DNA of 64,000 nt from Hyaloperonospora brassicae (GCA_947650285.1 CANTFL010001477.1:5001-69000), one strand, 5' to 3'. Positions 50,758-62,115 are shown, numbered from the stretch's first letter. The notes: generated by a model not told the origin, from the sequence alone. Program-made: numbers and translations.

Positions 50758-53700
50758 CCGTTTACTCCTACAGGATGACATTTTGTGGGTCCCTGAGCGA
50801 CGTGCTATTTTGATCATCGAATTGATCCCCACTGCACACAAGCGTCGTTTCATAGGCTATCCTAAAAGCTTTTGGTAGTAGTCCGGGAAACCTGATGTTA
50901 GTCAGCGCAGACAGAGTATTTATGACCTGATGTGGGCTTTCAGCAGTTGACAGAAGGACCATATTTGTGCTATATCGTGCTACCCTAATTTTTGTAGCAC
51001 CGACATCAACACTGGTACAGTACAAAGACCACAGCTGGTCGTGCACTTCCAAGGCTTTGTCAATATTTACCGCTTATAATTCATCACAGTCGTACACTAG
51101 TACTGCTAACTTTTTGTACAAAGGCAAAAACAAACGCATTGTTCACGCACGCCAGTGTCCAAGAAGACAAGAATTGATATAGGGCGCGATAAATTAGAGC
51201 GCGAACAAGCGTCTATTCGGGTGTACTCGGTTGCTGAAAGTGCAGGAACAGCCTTAAAGCGGTGATAGTAGCCGCGGCTTAACATCTATGCAAATGGTAC
51301 AAACGCAGCAAACATGGGGGCGAGCACTAACATATTATGCCTCCGTGCTAGAATCGACGTGCTGCGCATGACGTTCCAGTCAACGCATCTTTTTCTACTA
51401 CCAGGTCTAGCTCGATTACTCGAGAAAGTAAGAGCTGCAGTGTATCATACTCGATGCCATCTCGATGTCTTGACAGACGACCGACTGGATATAAACTTCT
51501 GGCCCTCTGATCTAAGACGTTGTGTATCGGTGGGATGGTTCGACATGGCGATGAAACGGCTGGACCGTCACATCTCAAACCGAGGCCACATTGACGTGGC
51601 GAACTCAGCCGCCCGCGCATCGGGGAATAACAACGTAAGCACTTGCATCAGGTTGCAAGTGTAGTAGTCCCGGCTGCTAGTGATGCAGCAGAAGCCAACG
51701 TACCAAATATCATCATGAAAAAAAAACCAGAACGAATGCCAGGCAGCAACTAAGACTCTACATGCTTACCACGTTTTGGACAAAGCCGACCATGCGCGAA
51801 GGCAAGGACAATTTCACTTTCGTGACTCTTTCCGTCAGTGCAAGATTCGTCTAATCACCACCATCGATGTTGCACGGCACATAGTCATTTGCTGTCATCG
51901 GAGGGGGAGCGTCGCTGCAGTGTGAGGATGAGCCTGTGCCACACGAGATCGTGCTGCTCGTAACATGTCGGAAACCAGGCTACTTGAGCGTGCCAACGAC
52001 GAATACGAGTTCAGAATCGAAATTGACGCGTCACGTCGGTTGCACCAGTTCGTGATGCTGTCATGACAGCAGTTCCCGAGAAACTACCTTTGCTTCAAGT
52101 ACGTGGTTGGTGTACGCGCAAGATCTGCCGCCAACAACAACTTTCTCAAACCCAACGAAAACACGAGTTCTGCGAAGCACGCGACAAACGCACATGTTTC
52201 AAGTGAAATATTAACGCTTGACTTAGATACAGCAACATACGTGTGCAACGATGATGTGAATTGCCACGAACTTTTCCCGAATAACAATCAGCTTTTACTT
52301 GGTGGAATAAACAGATGCCAACCAAATAACGCAGCGCACTGTGCCAGTGCATCCGGACCAACAAACGTGCAAGCTTCGCGTCTGCAGTACGAAACACCGC
52401 TTGCTTCGTTCAGTGAGTCCAACGACGGGTCCCAGGCGCACAAGTGGCTTCGGGACCCGTCCAATTTGTAGCTTCTTCGCCGTATCAGTACTCGCCTTAC
52501 TGGACATGGCACCAGGGCTCAGTGCGCTGTCATCCAGCACGAAAACGGTGCGCCCGCCAAACAGTATCTCAAATCATCCGCACGTTTTTTCATTCACGGC
52601 AACTCACCAGACCAGATTGGCGTGGTAGGAACGCACGACTAGCGCATTTACGCTTGCATCTAAGACCATTTCCACGAAATGCATCCTGCCGTCATGGGGA
52701 TGGCCGAGCAGCCATGCCGTGCTATGCGTGGCATCGTTCTCATGTTCGAACAGGTACACACCAAGCCCTGTAGCGTTTGTTGCTTGCTTTGCGCTGGGAT
52801 TATGACCAAGACCAAATGTGCGCTGGTAGCCATTCCAAACAAGCCAAGACCATGACAGCCTTTTTTTGATCGCGAAATGGTATCGAAATCGCAAACCTTG
52901 ACAGCGTGCTAGGGCTGGCTCCAGTTGGTCCACCAAAAGCGTGTGGCATCGACATTGAAGTAGCTGTCAAGCAAAGTGTTATGATACGTGACATCGCGCT
53001 TGACGCGTATCGACAGATGCTACGTCGATCTCACGGACACGCTGTCAATTTGTCGGCGCGTTTGCCATCAAAAAGGCTTCCCAACGATGCCAGACCAGTC
53101 CGCGCGTCTGTTCGGCTGAAGTGCAAGCAATAATCAGCAGGTTAAGAAATCTGCCACAACTCCATCTTGTGCTGAACGACAGCAAACTGTGCATTCGGAT
53201 AGCTTTGCACGTTATACTTCCTGTTCCGGATGTTGTAACATACATCGCGGCAACGAGGTCGGTATTGTCAACTCTGCAGACCACCAGGACGCCGGCACCT
53301 TCAAAGCGCTCAAACGAACGGAGTCGGATGGCCACGATGACTTCCGAGTGCATATAGTTCGAAGCTAGCAATTGCAGTCTGTTAGCACAAGCTGGACAAC
53401 CACATTCCGTCCAAAATTGCTCTGCATATGCATAGTGTGTTAGCGATTCAACCAAACTCGTAACACAGTGGCCAATTGCCCTGTTCAACGCAATTTCTAG
53501 CCCATGTTGCGAGCTAGTAGCAAACTTGGCGTTCAGCTACCCCGCCCTGGCGTTCAGTCCACACCGCATATTCTAGACCAGCTTCGCTCAAGACAAGCTA
53601 CCACTTGGTCTATCATTCTTCATTGCGCGAGAAAATACGACTTGAGCTCGCGCAAAGTTACGTGCTGAGCTTCAGCCTACAATCATAGCTCAACGTTCTA

Positions 53701-54337
53701 TCAGCTGAGTGTCGCACGACGGCCTCGGTTCGCAACTTTGCTGCTTTTGGCACGCTGTCTTTGATACCAGCGCGTCTGCTGTCCCCATCTTTTGAGGTCC
53801 AATTCCGACGGTCTTTGCCTCGACTAGTCGAAAACGCACAACACTCTAGAGCTACGAGCATTCGTAGTTCCAGTGCGTAGCCCCGCTAACTTGCACGATG
53901 CGGGGACGGTATGCCGGGCTGACAAAACATCACATGCCAAGAAGGCTGTGCAAGTGAGCGGCCTCTCTCGCCGCCGCGGGCCAGACTAATAACTTTGGTT
54001 TCTCAATAAGCTGTAGGGCCTGTACTATCCAAAAAATGATGGGGATCTCCGGAAAATTCGCAGCTGTTGCACCGAAGCGTGCAAGAACATCATTGACCAG
54101 GCTCGTCACTACCCACCCGAAGCCGTACGTCGCTAAACATACCAACGCTTCACACTGATCATAGCATTGTGGGCATTTCGGCAGCGTGCAACGCTTCCTA
54201 CGAAACCTAACTTGCAGACAGTGTTGCACCGTTCCCACTTACGGAGCACGCACTCCTGCTTTCGATGGAAACACCAGTCTTTTGCACTTCATCCACGACG
54301 AGCATTCCAAACTATTCGTGCTATAGTTCTCGTATGT
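50758..54337. other. Non-genic stretch between satellite and kinase gene
   Basis: I see no gene I can support in these 3.6 kb. Open frames are short, overlap on both strands, and mostly begin at GTG or TTG. The longest are a 147-codon minus-strand frame at 53,045-53,488 (starting TTG, no recognisable domain, Cys/His-containing) and a 122-codon plus-strand frame at 52,103-52,471 (starting GTG). A minus-strand frame at 53,930-54,238 starts with GTG and lies just downstream of the kinase stop codon. Decayed gene or transposon sequence is possible, but no motif identifies it. The kinase 3' UTR must lie at the right edge. Confidence 0.5.
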
Positions 54338-57300
54338 TCAGGTCTGCCGTGCGTTCATGAGCGAAACCAATTTGTCGGTTTTCGGATCTATCACAAACTT
54401 TTCGTCGTGCTCCTTCAGACACTCCTCGAATTCGCGCGCCTCGGGGTGAAAGTGGCATACCTGCTCATGCACAGCCTTTTGCATTTCTTCCTTTGTCTCG
54501 GCCACGTATTCATTCGAGTCGTCAATTGTGCCCACAAACTGGTCTTCCTTCTGCTCCGCTTCGTTGTAATAGAACGAATCGTCATCCCCGGCGTTGTCGT
54601 CCGCTACCGGTCGGAATGCTTCCCGCAGATACGGATGACGAAGAGCCTCGGCAGCGGTAATACGCTGCTTCGGGTCGTACACGAGTAGCTTTTCCAGAAG
54701 ATCCAGAGCCTGCTGATTTGCGTTTACATAGAGCTCTTCAAACGGAATCTTCGGACGCCGTCGTTGACGAGTGACCCATTTTTGCGCTGCTTCTTTCTGG
54801 ATCTTAGAAGTGTAAAATATGTCAGGTGTACCAAGCACGTTGAAGATCTTGTTTAGCTGATTCGTCGTGCTCGACCCCGGGAACAACGGTTTACGGCCAA
54901 GCAGTTCACCCAAAATACATCCAGCTGACCATAAATCCGAGGGTTTGTCGTACCAGCACCCATCCAAAAGAATCTCAGGAGCACGATACCATCGCGTAAC
55001 AACGTATTCGGTCAGCTCCACAAGCATGTCATCAGACGACCGTCCTTTGATACGTCTAGCTTTCGAATAATCCACATAACGAGCTAGACCGAGGTCGCAA
55101 ATCTTGATGTCGCATGTACTTGTCACCAAAATGTTTGACGGCTTCAAATCTCGATGGAGTACATCCGCGGAGTGTAAGTACGTCAGGGCACGCAGAATTT
55201 GTCGCATGAAGTGTGCGACGTGCTCGTCCGTTAGTGTTTGCGTAGAATGAATTACACGGTGCAGATCGGTTTCCATAAGGTCCGTCACGAGATAAATGTC
55301 CTCCAAATATGATAAACGCTCCGGCCGAGGAATGTCATAAAGCTGGATCAGATTCGGGTGACTCAGCTGTCGAAGTAAACACAGCTCCCGGAGGATTCGC
55401 TTCGTATCCGGCAGGTCTTGGAACGCATTCGTCACTTTCTTTATTGCAACAGTGGTTCCTGATTCAATGTCGCTTGCAGCGACCACTTCGCCATACGTAC
55501 CAGCACCTACCACCTTAATCAGCTGGTACTTTTTCGGAACATCAAACGGTGTGGTTTTTCCCAAAAAGATGTGGTTATCGCGAGATAACCTTGCAAGCTC
55601 ATTATCATTGTTGCCACGAGTCGCCGTCGCAGCAACTGCACTCGTGACGTCATTCAGACGTTTGTCAAAAGAATCCGTTTGGCTACAAAGTTGACGAGAC
55701 ACGTATCGCTCTCCTCTTCCGCTTGGAATATCAGATGCCCCAGAAAACGCTCGCTTGTCAGACCGCATGAACTCTCGGAGGTTGTAGCCGGACAAACTTT
55801 GTAGCAACTTTTCATCGGCAGAACTTCGCCTTGATTCCAGCAGCCCTCCATCGCTTGCCATACGCCGCAGCTGACAAAAACTAGTTGCAGACGTTACTGA
55901 TGGAGCGAAAATGATGCCAAGCTGAATACGACCCCGAAACACTGTCGGCGGCGCCCATGATTCCTTGCAATCATTGTACTGGTCACACAAATTGTGCCAG
56001 CGGGGAAGAGCGCCGTTAGCCTTGGCATCCGCTGATCCCGTGACAAGCGATAAATGCGGTGTTACGTTGATCTTGCAGACGCCAAGCAGTTCATCTGGAA
56101 GCATAAAGCGACTCTGGAACACCTCCACTTTTAGAAAATACGTAAAGCCTCGGGTGCAGCCTGGGAACTCTAGCCGAAGATTACTTGACCACTCAGGGCT
56201 AAGCGTCCCAACTTTATGGCGGTCACCGGATGTCGTTGACAAGCACTTGCAAATATTCGTGACACATCCACTTGGGTCGCCAAATATCGCAACAGTCCGT
56301 TCCCCTGAAATTCCGGCAGCGCGTCTCAATCCGCGAAAGAGACGAGTTCCTTTCGATGGACGGCGGCGAATCTCTTTATCTAATTTATTTGACGATGGAG
56401 TTGCGAGCTCATCTAGCCCATTTCCATCTCCTTTGACATCCAGTCCACGCAAAGTTTGTTCCATGTGGTTGCCTCCCTCCAGGATACACCGAGCATACAC
56501 CGGGTATCCCCTCTTCGAAGCAAGAGCGCCAGAAGACTGCTGACTATTCCCTTTCAATGCATGGTCATTCCCACCTTCACTTACGTGCAGCTGCTGGGCT
56601 TGCAATATTTGCACGTAAAAGGTTCCCGGCGGAATCGAGTGCGAAATCGCTGACGCTTCGCCAGGCAAAACGAGTCGAATGTTTTCTCCCCGCGGGGCGT
56701 CGTCGAATGCAACGGAAAGTGCAACAGCATCGCCATTCAAATGCCACCGCACTAAGCGGTCCTTATGATCCAACCACAGCTCGTGCACAAACAGCTGTGT
56801 TACGCGCCGATTTTCCGCCTTGAGCAGGTTGTATGTCTCTTTTCCTGTCACCACCAGGCGCCTTGTCCATTGTGATGATGGCGTCGATGCGCTGAGGGGG
56901 GTCGACTTTGGCGAGTCGGCCAGTTTAGGAGACAAAACATGCGAGTCAACCGAGATGGGAGAAGGAGTGACAGGATCGTGCTGAACATCGTCGACACAAT
57001 CTGCATCGCCCCGTACCAGCTCAATTACTTCCGAAAGAGAGAAATTATCCACCGTCACCGTGTCTAGGAGTGTAGAAAAAAAGAGCAGAACACCATCGTA
57101 CCGGCGGTATTGGCCCCAAAACGGCACGATCGGAGGAAAGTTGGACGTTACAACAACATCTGGATGCATGCTCCGAAAGAGGAGCGGGAAATTATCAACT
57201 TCTTGCCGCAACAGCGAGCCTAGAAGTCGGTAAAATTGATGCGGTTCCAATGGCTGCGACGCAAACGCGACGTGCGGCAGGCAGGTCATCTCGGGTGCTC

Positions 57301-58376
57301 TAGAAATAGCAATCTGGCACACAAGCACGAGCAAAAATAGCCGAATGTAAGCGACACCGAGCCCGAGAACACAGAACCTCTTGACTACTCACATGGATCG
57401 CTCGCTTCCACTGCTCTTTCTCAAACGCAGTTCGCGAGCTCAAATGATTCACACGGTTGCCTTCGGCAATCAGACGAAAACCGTTCGGCTTGTCTGCGTC
57501 TTCGTCCTCGATAGCCTGCAACTGAATTCGACCGATGAGTTTCACGTTCGAGATAAAGTCTTCTCGCGTCTCGTAGAATGCCATCGTATCTTCCTCTAGC
57601 ACGCAGTACGTCGCCTTCCAGCTCGCAAGCACGTCACTTTTCTTACTCAAGTAGCCTTCGAATGCAATATCGCGATCCGTCCGATATCGTATTGTGTGCG
57701 ATCGACGGCGCTCTGCCGGCAGCGGCGCCGTCAACGCTTCAGTCGCACCAGAAGACGTTCGTGTCGACACTCCTTGCACCGAATGTGAATCGAACGATAC
57801 CGCGCGCCCGTCAGCACTTACGTGCTCGGCACTGTGTTCCAGAAACAACTTGCTCGTGTACGCATCGTTCCGTCTCGGCTGCGGTCTCCTGGGCGCATGC
57901 CCTGGCTGAATGCATTGCTGCAAAAGCCCCAAGAATGCAGCCATCTGCGCCCGACGCACGGGGTCGGTGTTCTTCACGGTGATACCGATTTGTTCCGAGC
58001 CGTACAGCTGCTCCATCCGCACGAGCAGCACTGTCTTGAGTCCGTAATTGTCCGTGACACTTGCGTACGCTCGGACCGCAAAGGGCGCGTCCATCGCTTC
58101 TGTTTGCTGCGGGAACACGACGAGGTCGCTCATGAGAGTCGAGAGGAACTGCTGCTGGAAACTAAAGGCGCCAGACGACGCCAACGACTGACTGCCGGTC
58201 GACTGCGCACTCGCGTCCGGCTTGAGGAACGTACAGCTGGAGCTCACTTGCTGCGTCGCGTGGAGCCACAGCGTCTCGAACAGCTCCACGCTCATCCAGG
58301 GCTGCTCGATATGCTCCAACTCGACTGCTGCGTCGTCGTCCTCGTTCAGCGTCAAGTTGCTCTCGCGACGCCGCAT
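54338..58376 (-). CDS. Multidomain MAP kinase: PH, NTF2-like, C2 and TEY kinase domains
   Basis: Two exons, 58,376-57,393 and 57,313-54,338, give about 1,319 residues ending in TGA. Residues about 236-333 form a PH domain (FEGYLSKKSDV..SWKATYCVL through the conserved Trp of EQWKRAIH, completed across the splice by IAIS). Residues about 356-529 resemble an NTF2/SnoaL fold. Residues about 556-796 form a C2 domain with a long internal insertion. Residues about 923-1225 are a CMGC/MAPK catalytic domain: GAGTYGEV loop (G931/G933/G936), VAIKK lysine K953, HRD 1048-1050, DLG 1068-1070, TEY activation loop 1096-1098, APE 1106-1108. An acidic tail resembling a MAPK common-docking site follows. Residues 29-157 faintly resemble the C-terminal subdomain of beta-adaptin appendages. 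The start is the first in-frame ATG. The open frame extends 48 codons further up to a TTG and then an in-frame TAG (58,562-58,560), so a 5' exon is possible. All catalytic residues are present, so the kinase should be active; PH and C2 imply membrane or phosphoinositide recruitment (inference). Confidence 0.9.
57314..57392 (-). other. 79-bp phase-0 intron in the MAP kinase gene
   Basis: On the minus strand the PH exon ends in ..GCGATCCAT and is followed by a GTGAGT donor at 57,392. The acceptor TGTGCCAG ends at 57,314, with CTTAC as a possible branch point about 33 bases before it. Splicing joins codon CAT to ATT in phase 0 and completes the final PH helix (KRAIH-IAIS). A different AG at 57,301-57,300 would put exon 2 out of frame. 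Because 79 is not a multiple of three, retention would stop translation at 57,300, just after the PH domain. Confidence 0.85.
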
Positions 58377-59115
58377 TGTGCTGCGGCTGCGTGCGTTGGT
58401 ATAGAAATGACAGCTCTCTGCCGCTGTCGGTCGCGTGCACCGGACCTGAAATACCGGTATGTCTGCAGCCGTTTCCTGCTGGTAGAAAGTGTAGCCATGT
58501 GAGTCAGCTGGCACAAACAAAAAGCGCTTTTTTCTGAGGCGACAGTGGGGATGTTGTAGCTACTGACACCACTTCTGTCTCTTCTAAACGATTTGTGCAA
58601 GACAAGTTCCATGGCCGACTGTCTATTTCATCGGCAAATGGGTGCGGGATGTCTGAACAGTTTGGAGTCACGAGATTTGCGCCGGTTGAGCAACTCGTCG
58701 TGGCTGGATCCCGTGTAAGTCAGAGGCGTCTTTCGATCTTACACCACTATTGCTCCAAGACATGCGTGAAGATGTAGTCCTGGTTCTGCAATTATGCTGT
58801 TCTATGTGCGCGTTTTGCAATGACCATCAGATGGAGAGCACCGACGTCGCAGAATCGGAGAAGCTTGATGCTGCAGGAGTTAGTTGTGCTCGGCATACTG
58901 CCGCAATTTGCTCTGCCCGCAGATGCACTTGACATGCGGAGCTTGGAACGAACCGATTCTGCTTACATTCGATCTCTGCGTCGTAGTTGTCATCTTGGAA
59001 ACGGTTTTGCAAGCACATGAGTAGGCGATGGAGCGCCAGCGTCGTGTCAAGTGACGCTAGTACGCTTGTGCGTAGGACACTTCAGAAAAGATGCGCTATG
59101 GTCACGTAGCACCTC
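58377..59115. other. Intergenic region upstream of the MAP kinase gene
   Basis: This stretch must contain the 5' UTR and promoter of the minus-strand kinase gene and possibly a 5' exon. Codons 58,520-58,377 remain open in the kinase frame but have no ATG. A second minus-strand frame begins with ATG at 58,612 (86 codons) in a different phase. It could supply an upstream exon if spliced, but no convincing donor/acceptor pair was found. Nothing else is recognisable. Confidence 0.5.
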
Positions 59116-59307
59116 TTGTACTTCAAGAACTACTGTAACATTGTCGACCGGGTGGCCGGCCTGGTAAACGCTGCTTGGCTGCTATGTGATAGCATGTCCA
59201 CACTTAACACCCAGTCGGCCTCTCTTCTAGGGCATCGCATGGACGTGTTGGGCGCACTCTTTGTTCTGGTAGGTGTTGCTGCAGCTCTATTCTCGAGCAG
59301 ATGTTGA
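59116..59307 (+). pseudogene. Possible ABC-transporter (ABCC-type) membrane-segment relic
   Basis: A short plus-strand frame ends NTQSASLLGHRMDVLGALFV followed by LVGVAAALF and a TGA. The Arg-x-Asp-x-hydrophobic-Gly-Ala-hydrophobic pattern resembles the start of a transmembrane helix in the second membrane domain of ABCC/MRP transporters, where WLaxRLDxxGAlvv is common. No ATG, no Walker or signature motifs and no continuation are present nearby, so at best this is a decayed fragment. A chance hydrophobic frame is a real alternative. Confidence 0.25.
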
Positions 59308-59336
59308 TGCGGCTCTGTTCTCGAGCAGATGTTGAT
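59281..59336 (+). repeat. 28-bp tandem duplication
   Basis: Bases 59,281-59,308 and 59,309-59,336 are the same 28-mer, centred on TTCTCGAGCAGATGTTGAT, with two A/G differences. The second copy begins exactly where the first ends. It is a simple local duplication in non-coding sequence. Confidence 0.9.
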
Positions 59337-59940
59337 GCAGCTTCAACGCCTGGTGCAACCTCAATGGCCGGCGCAGTTGGAAAACTACTTTGTACATATA
59401 TGTAGCCAACAGCGCGTCACAACCACCATACTCTCAGGTGCTACCGTGCGACCGCAGATATGTCGGCCTGAATGGGTTTTCGCCTCGACTTCGAGGTTTC
59501 CACTTAGCATTGCGATGGTGACGACGATCGGGTCTGTAACGTCGGTTGTGTCGAAGCGAATAAGGTACGTTGATGATGCTAGACGTCAGCAAGAGACTGA
59601 AGCTGCCCGAGCACTGATTCATTGTTGCTGCAGATGATTGCAATATGGTTTACTACCAGTGCTGTATCTACGACAGCACTCGCTCAATGTGATAGTTGCT
59701 GCAGACAGCCCAGCGCTTCCACGAAGCTTTGTTTGTGCACTTGAGCTCATCTTGTAAGCCGACGGATCACAAGATGCGCTTGAACACATTAACGATAAGA
59801 TGACGGCTTGTGCATCACCGAGTGCAGGTACAACAAAGCATCGAAAGGATCTATAGGACAAAATTGGCTTAGCATTTAGCAACGCCTATCGTGCTCGACA
59901 TGCCACATCGGATCACTAGGCTTGAAGAAACACTGCTATA
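59337..59940. other. Non-genic stretch downstream of the acyltransferase gene
   Basis: No supported gene. Short frames occur on both strands without recognisable domains. One on the plus strand to 59,637 is Cys-rich at its end, and one on the minus strand at 59,619-59,882 is unremarkable. The 3' UTR of the minus-strand acyltransferase gene lies at the right edge of this stretch. Confidence 0.5.
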
Positions 59941-61482
59941 CTAGTAACAACGCGCTCTCGGCTCCACTTGAATGTCGAGGCGCTTGAGCACGTCCTCCAT
60001 CGTGTCGTCCTTTCCGATCTTGCCGGTGTTTTCGCAGATCTTGACGTAAGCATTGAAGAGTTCGCTGCCAACTTTCTCGCTCACTTTGTGCGCCAGCGAG
60101 TAGTTGAACGAGTTGACGGACGAAAGCCAAATCGTCGACGACGTGGCGATGTAGGGAATCGCGCAGAAACCGAACATATCCTGCACCTCAAGCACGCCAT
60201 TGGAAGCCAGGACGTGCTTTGTTTTGAACATGTAGCGGCCGATATTCGAGATCGTGGCGTCGCCTGTGCACGAGCGCGGGATCGTAAAATCGCCGAGCAC
60301 TTTGCCCACTTTCGGTCGAGTGAGTTTGCGGTCAATGAGGAAACACGGGAGCGCCATTGCTAGCAGCTCGTCGTCGTAAGCGTCCATCTGCTGCTTGGAA
60401 GCCCGAGCGAGGTCCCAGAACTTGGTAGTCTTCATGTTGACGCCTTCTGTGGCCAGCTTCGTGAGTGGAGCGATAGCCACGTAGAGACCCACGTGCTTCT
60501 CCTCTGCGGGCTGCGGCACACGTTGGCGCATGTTGTAACAAACGTCCGCCAGGAGGCGGAACGTCTCCTCGGGCGCGTCAATAGCCTTGAGCTTGCGTTC
60601 CACTCTACTCGCGTAGTTGAAAGCTAGCACCATCATCGGGACGAGGGCTCCTCCGACCGTCACGCCTTCCTCCTTGCACCTGCGCAAGGTGTCGCGCATG
60701 TTGGACGGGTCGCCTGCTTGGCTGAGCAGCGTGGTGCTGTTGGGGTTGTACTTGGCGCTGAAGTCTTTCTGGTCTTCGCGCGGGGTCAACACAGGCTTGA
60801 ACGCCTTCATAAACTTGACAAAGGCCGGGACGACCGAGAGCGTGAGAATGGCCTTTGCCAGCGGCCGGAGCCACCACGGTTGCTTGACCCACATGTCGTA
60901 GAGCGACGGACGCAGGGGCAGTTCACACACTGGTTTCGCTGCTTCGATCGAGAGCAGCGCGACTTGCTCGAGCGTGTCGTTGACGAAGATCTGCCCCGTG
61001 TCTCCGTCCGACATGGTGTGGTCCGAGAAGAGGAAGAAGCGCGCTCCGCCCTCGGCCTTGTTGACCCACACGGTGAGGTAGAACATGAACTGCTTCGAGC
61101 GGTCAAAAGGCTTGTGGGACTCGCTCTGCACGAACTGGTTCCAGTTCTGCCACGCCGCCGCGTCTTCGTCCGAGTCGGAGAGCTCGCGAACGCGCAGCAG
61201 CTGCTTGTCGGCGACATCGTCCAGCGAGATCGGCGGCTGCACTTCGGCCGTAAACTCTTTGTCTGGGACGACCAGCGCTCGCAGACGCGGGTGGCGGTTG
61301 AAGGTGCGCATGACGGCCGTCGGGAGGAACTCCAGCAGTTGGTCCATGTCGCCGCGGATGGCGAGAGCGTGGCAGCACTTGGCCGACACGTCGGGTCGAG
61401 AGACGCAGAACCGTTCGAAGGCCCGCAGTGGGAAGCGGCGCTTCTTGTCGCTTGTTGCGCTGTCGATCGAGAGGCAGCTCAT
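59941..61482 (-). CDS. Condensation-fold (HxxxDG) acyltransferase, 513 aa
   Basis: A single-exon frame of 513 codons begins at an ATG (61,482-61,480). An in-frame TGA 61-63 bases upstream and no intervening ATG fix the start. It ends in TAG. FSDHTMSDGDTG contains the catalytic HxxxDG motif (H155, D159, G160) of the condensation/BAHD/PapA superfamily, which transfers acyl groups from CoA or carrier proteins to hydroxyl or amino acceptors. A later SNIG (412-415) after IPRSCTGDAT matches the second structural motif of PapA- and alcohol-acetyltransferase-like members. The length of about 500 residues is typical of a stand-alone enzyme, with no carrier or adenylation domain. No signal peptide is visible. 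A hydrophobic stretch at about 202-226 (PWWLRPLAKAILTLSVVPAF) could be a membrane-associating helix. Acceptor and donor substrates cannot be read from sequence. The gene lies about 1.6 kb upstream of and codirectional with the kinase gene. Confidence 0.85.
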   Translation of the reverse strand: MSCLSIDSATSDKKRRFPLRAFERFCVSRPDVSAKCCHALAIRGDMDQLLEFLPTAVMRTFNRHPRLRALVVPDKEFTAEVQPPISLDDVADKQLLRVRELSDSDEDAAAWQNWNQFVQSESHKPFDRSKQFMFYLTVWVNKAEGGARFFLFSDHTMSDGDTGQIFVNDTLEQVALLSIEAAKPVCELPLRPSLYDMWVKQPWWLRPLAKAILTLSVVPAFVKFMKAFKPVLTPREDQKDFSAKYNPNSTTLLSQAGDPSNMRDTLRRCKEEGVTVGGALVPMMVLAFNYASRVERKLKAIDAPEETFRLLADVCYNMRQRVPQPAEEKHVGLYVAIAPLTKLATEGVNMKTTKFWDLARASKQQMDAYDDELLAMALPCFLIDRKLTRPKVGKVLGDFTIPRSCTGDATISNIGRYMFKTKHVLASNGVLEVQDMFGFCAIPYIATSSTIWLSSVNSFNYSLAHKVSEKVGSELFNAYVKICENTGKIGKDDTMEDVLKRLDIQVEPRARCY

Positions 61483-62081
61483 GGCAGCGGGGCGTCGAGT
61501 AGTCGGGACTTGCGGATCACGTGGAAGATTCGACTGTGGCCGTCAGAGTGCAGAGCTGCAGACCACCGCCCGAATCGTCTGATGCCGAAGGAATTAAGTC
61601 GCGAACGCAGAAGATGCTGTTGAAGTTAACTCCAGATGCGTGGAGGTCCAGACTCGAGTGGTTTCTCTGGCACGTCGTGGCATGTGACAAGAGACGGAAT
61701 CTGTAAACTCCCACTGAGCATCGACGCCAGCTGGCACAAATCGGATCCTCGGCCCGTGTGGTTGTCCACGAGTAGGAGGGACGAAGGCGAAAGAAAGTCA
61801 AGCGAGCGTTCTTTCACGTACACGTTCCAGTGATGAGGCACAGCAACTGCAACCACGGAATGGGTATCGTCGAGGGAGAGACTGTATAGCGTGTCAAGCT
61901 TAACAATCTCGACGACTTGTCGACTTTGTGGACCTCACGGTGTCAAGACATCATCATGTCGACATTCGTAGCACGTGGGCAAGTGTCACAACTGTCGGCA
62001 CTGCAGAGACAGTTCTGCGGGACACATTTGGGTAAAAAATGGAGGAATGCGATCCGGACGTCTACCTACACGTGGCCCCAC
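61483..62081. other. Upstream region of the acyltransferase gene
   Basis: This holds the 5' UTR and promoter of the minus-strand acyltransferase gene. A CACGTG hexamer lies about 55 bases upstream of the ATG (near 61,538) and could be a bHLH/bZIP-type site, though one hexamer is weak evidence. No other gene is supported. Confidence 0.4.
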
Positions 62082-62115
62082 CCTCTCTCTCTCTCTCTCA
62101 CTCTCTCTCTCTCTC
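62082..62115 (+). repeat. (CT)n microsatellite
   Basis: A CT dinucleotide run of about 34 bases is broken by a single A at 62,100. An open frame at 62,039-62,554 crosses it and reads as Ser-Leu repeats. That composition argues against the frame being a real gene. Confidence 0.97.

Noticed and set aside
50758..51000. Telomere-adjacent array
   Set aside because: Only an isolated CCCTAA occurs; there is no run of telomeric repeats in the window.
51314..51664. 116-codon plus-strand frame with an ATG
   Set aside because: No domain is recognisable, a similar-sized frame overlaps it on the other strand, and there is no context; it is probably chance.
53045..53488. 147-codon minus-strand frame
   Set aside because: It starts with TTG, has no identifiable domain, and nearby frames do not continue it. 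It may be decayed coding sequence but cannot be supported.
57578..58502. Plus-strand frames of 134 and 226 codons
   Set aside because: They are shadows of the PH-containing exon on the minus strand.
60718..61623. 301-codon plus-strand frame
   Set aside because: It is antisense to the GC-rich acyltransferase coding region; the minus-strand frame has the HxxxDG and SNIG motifs.
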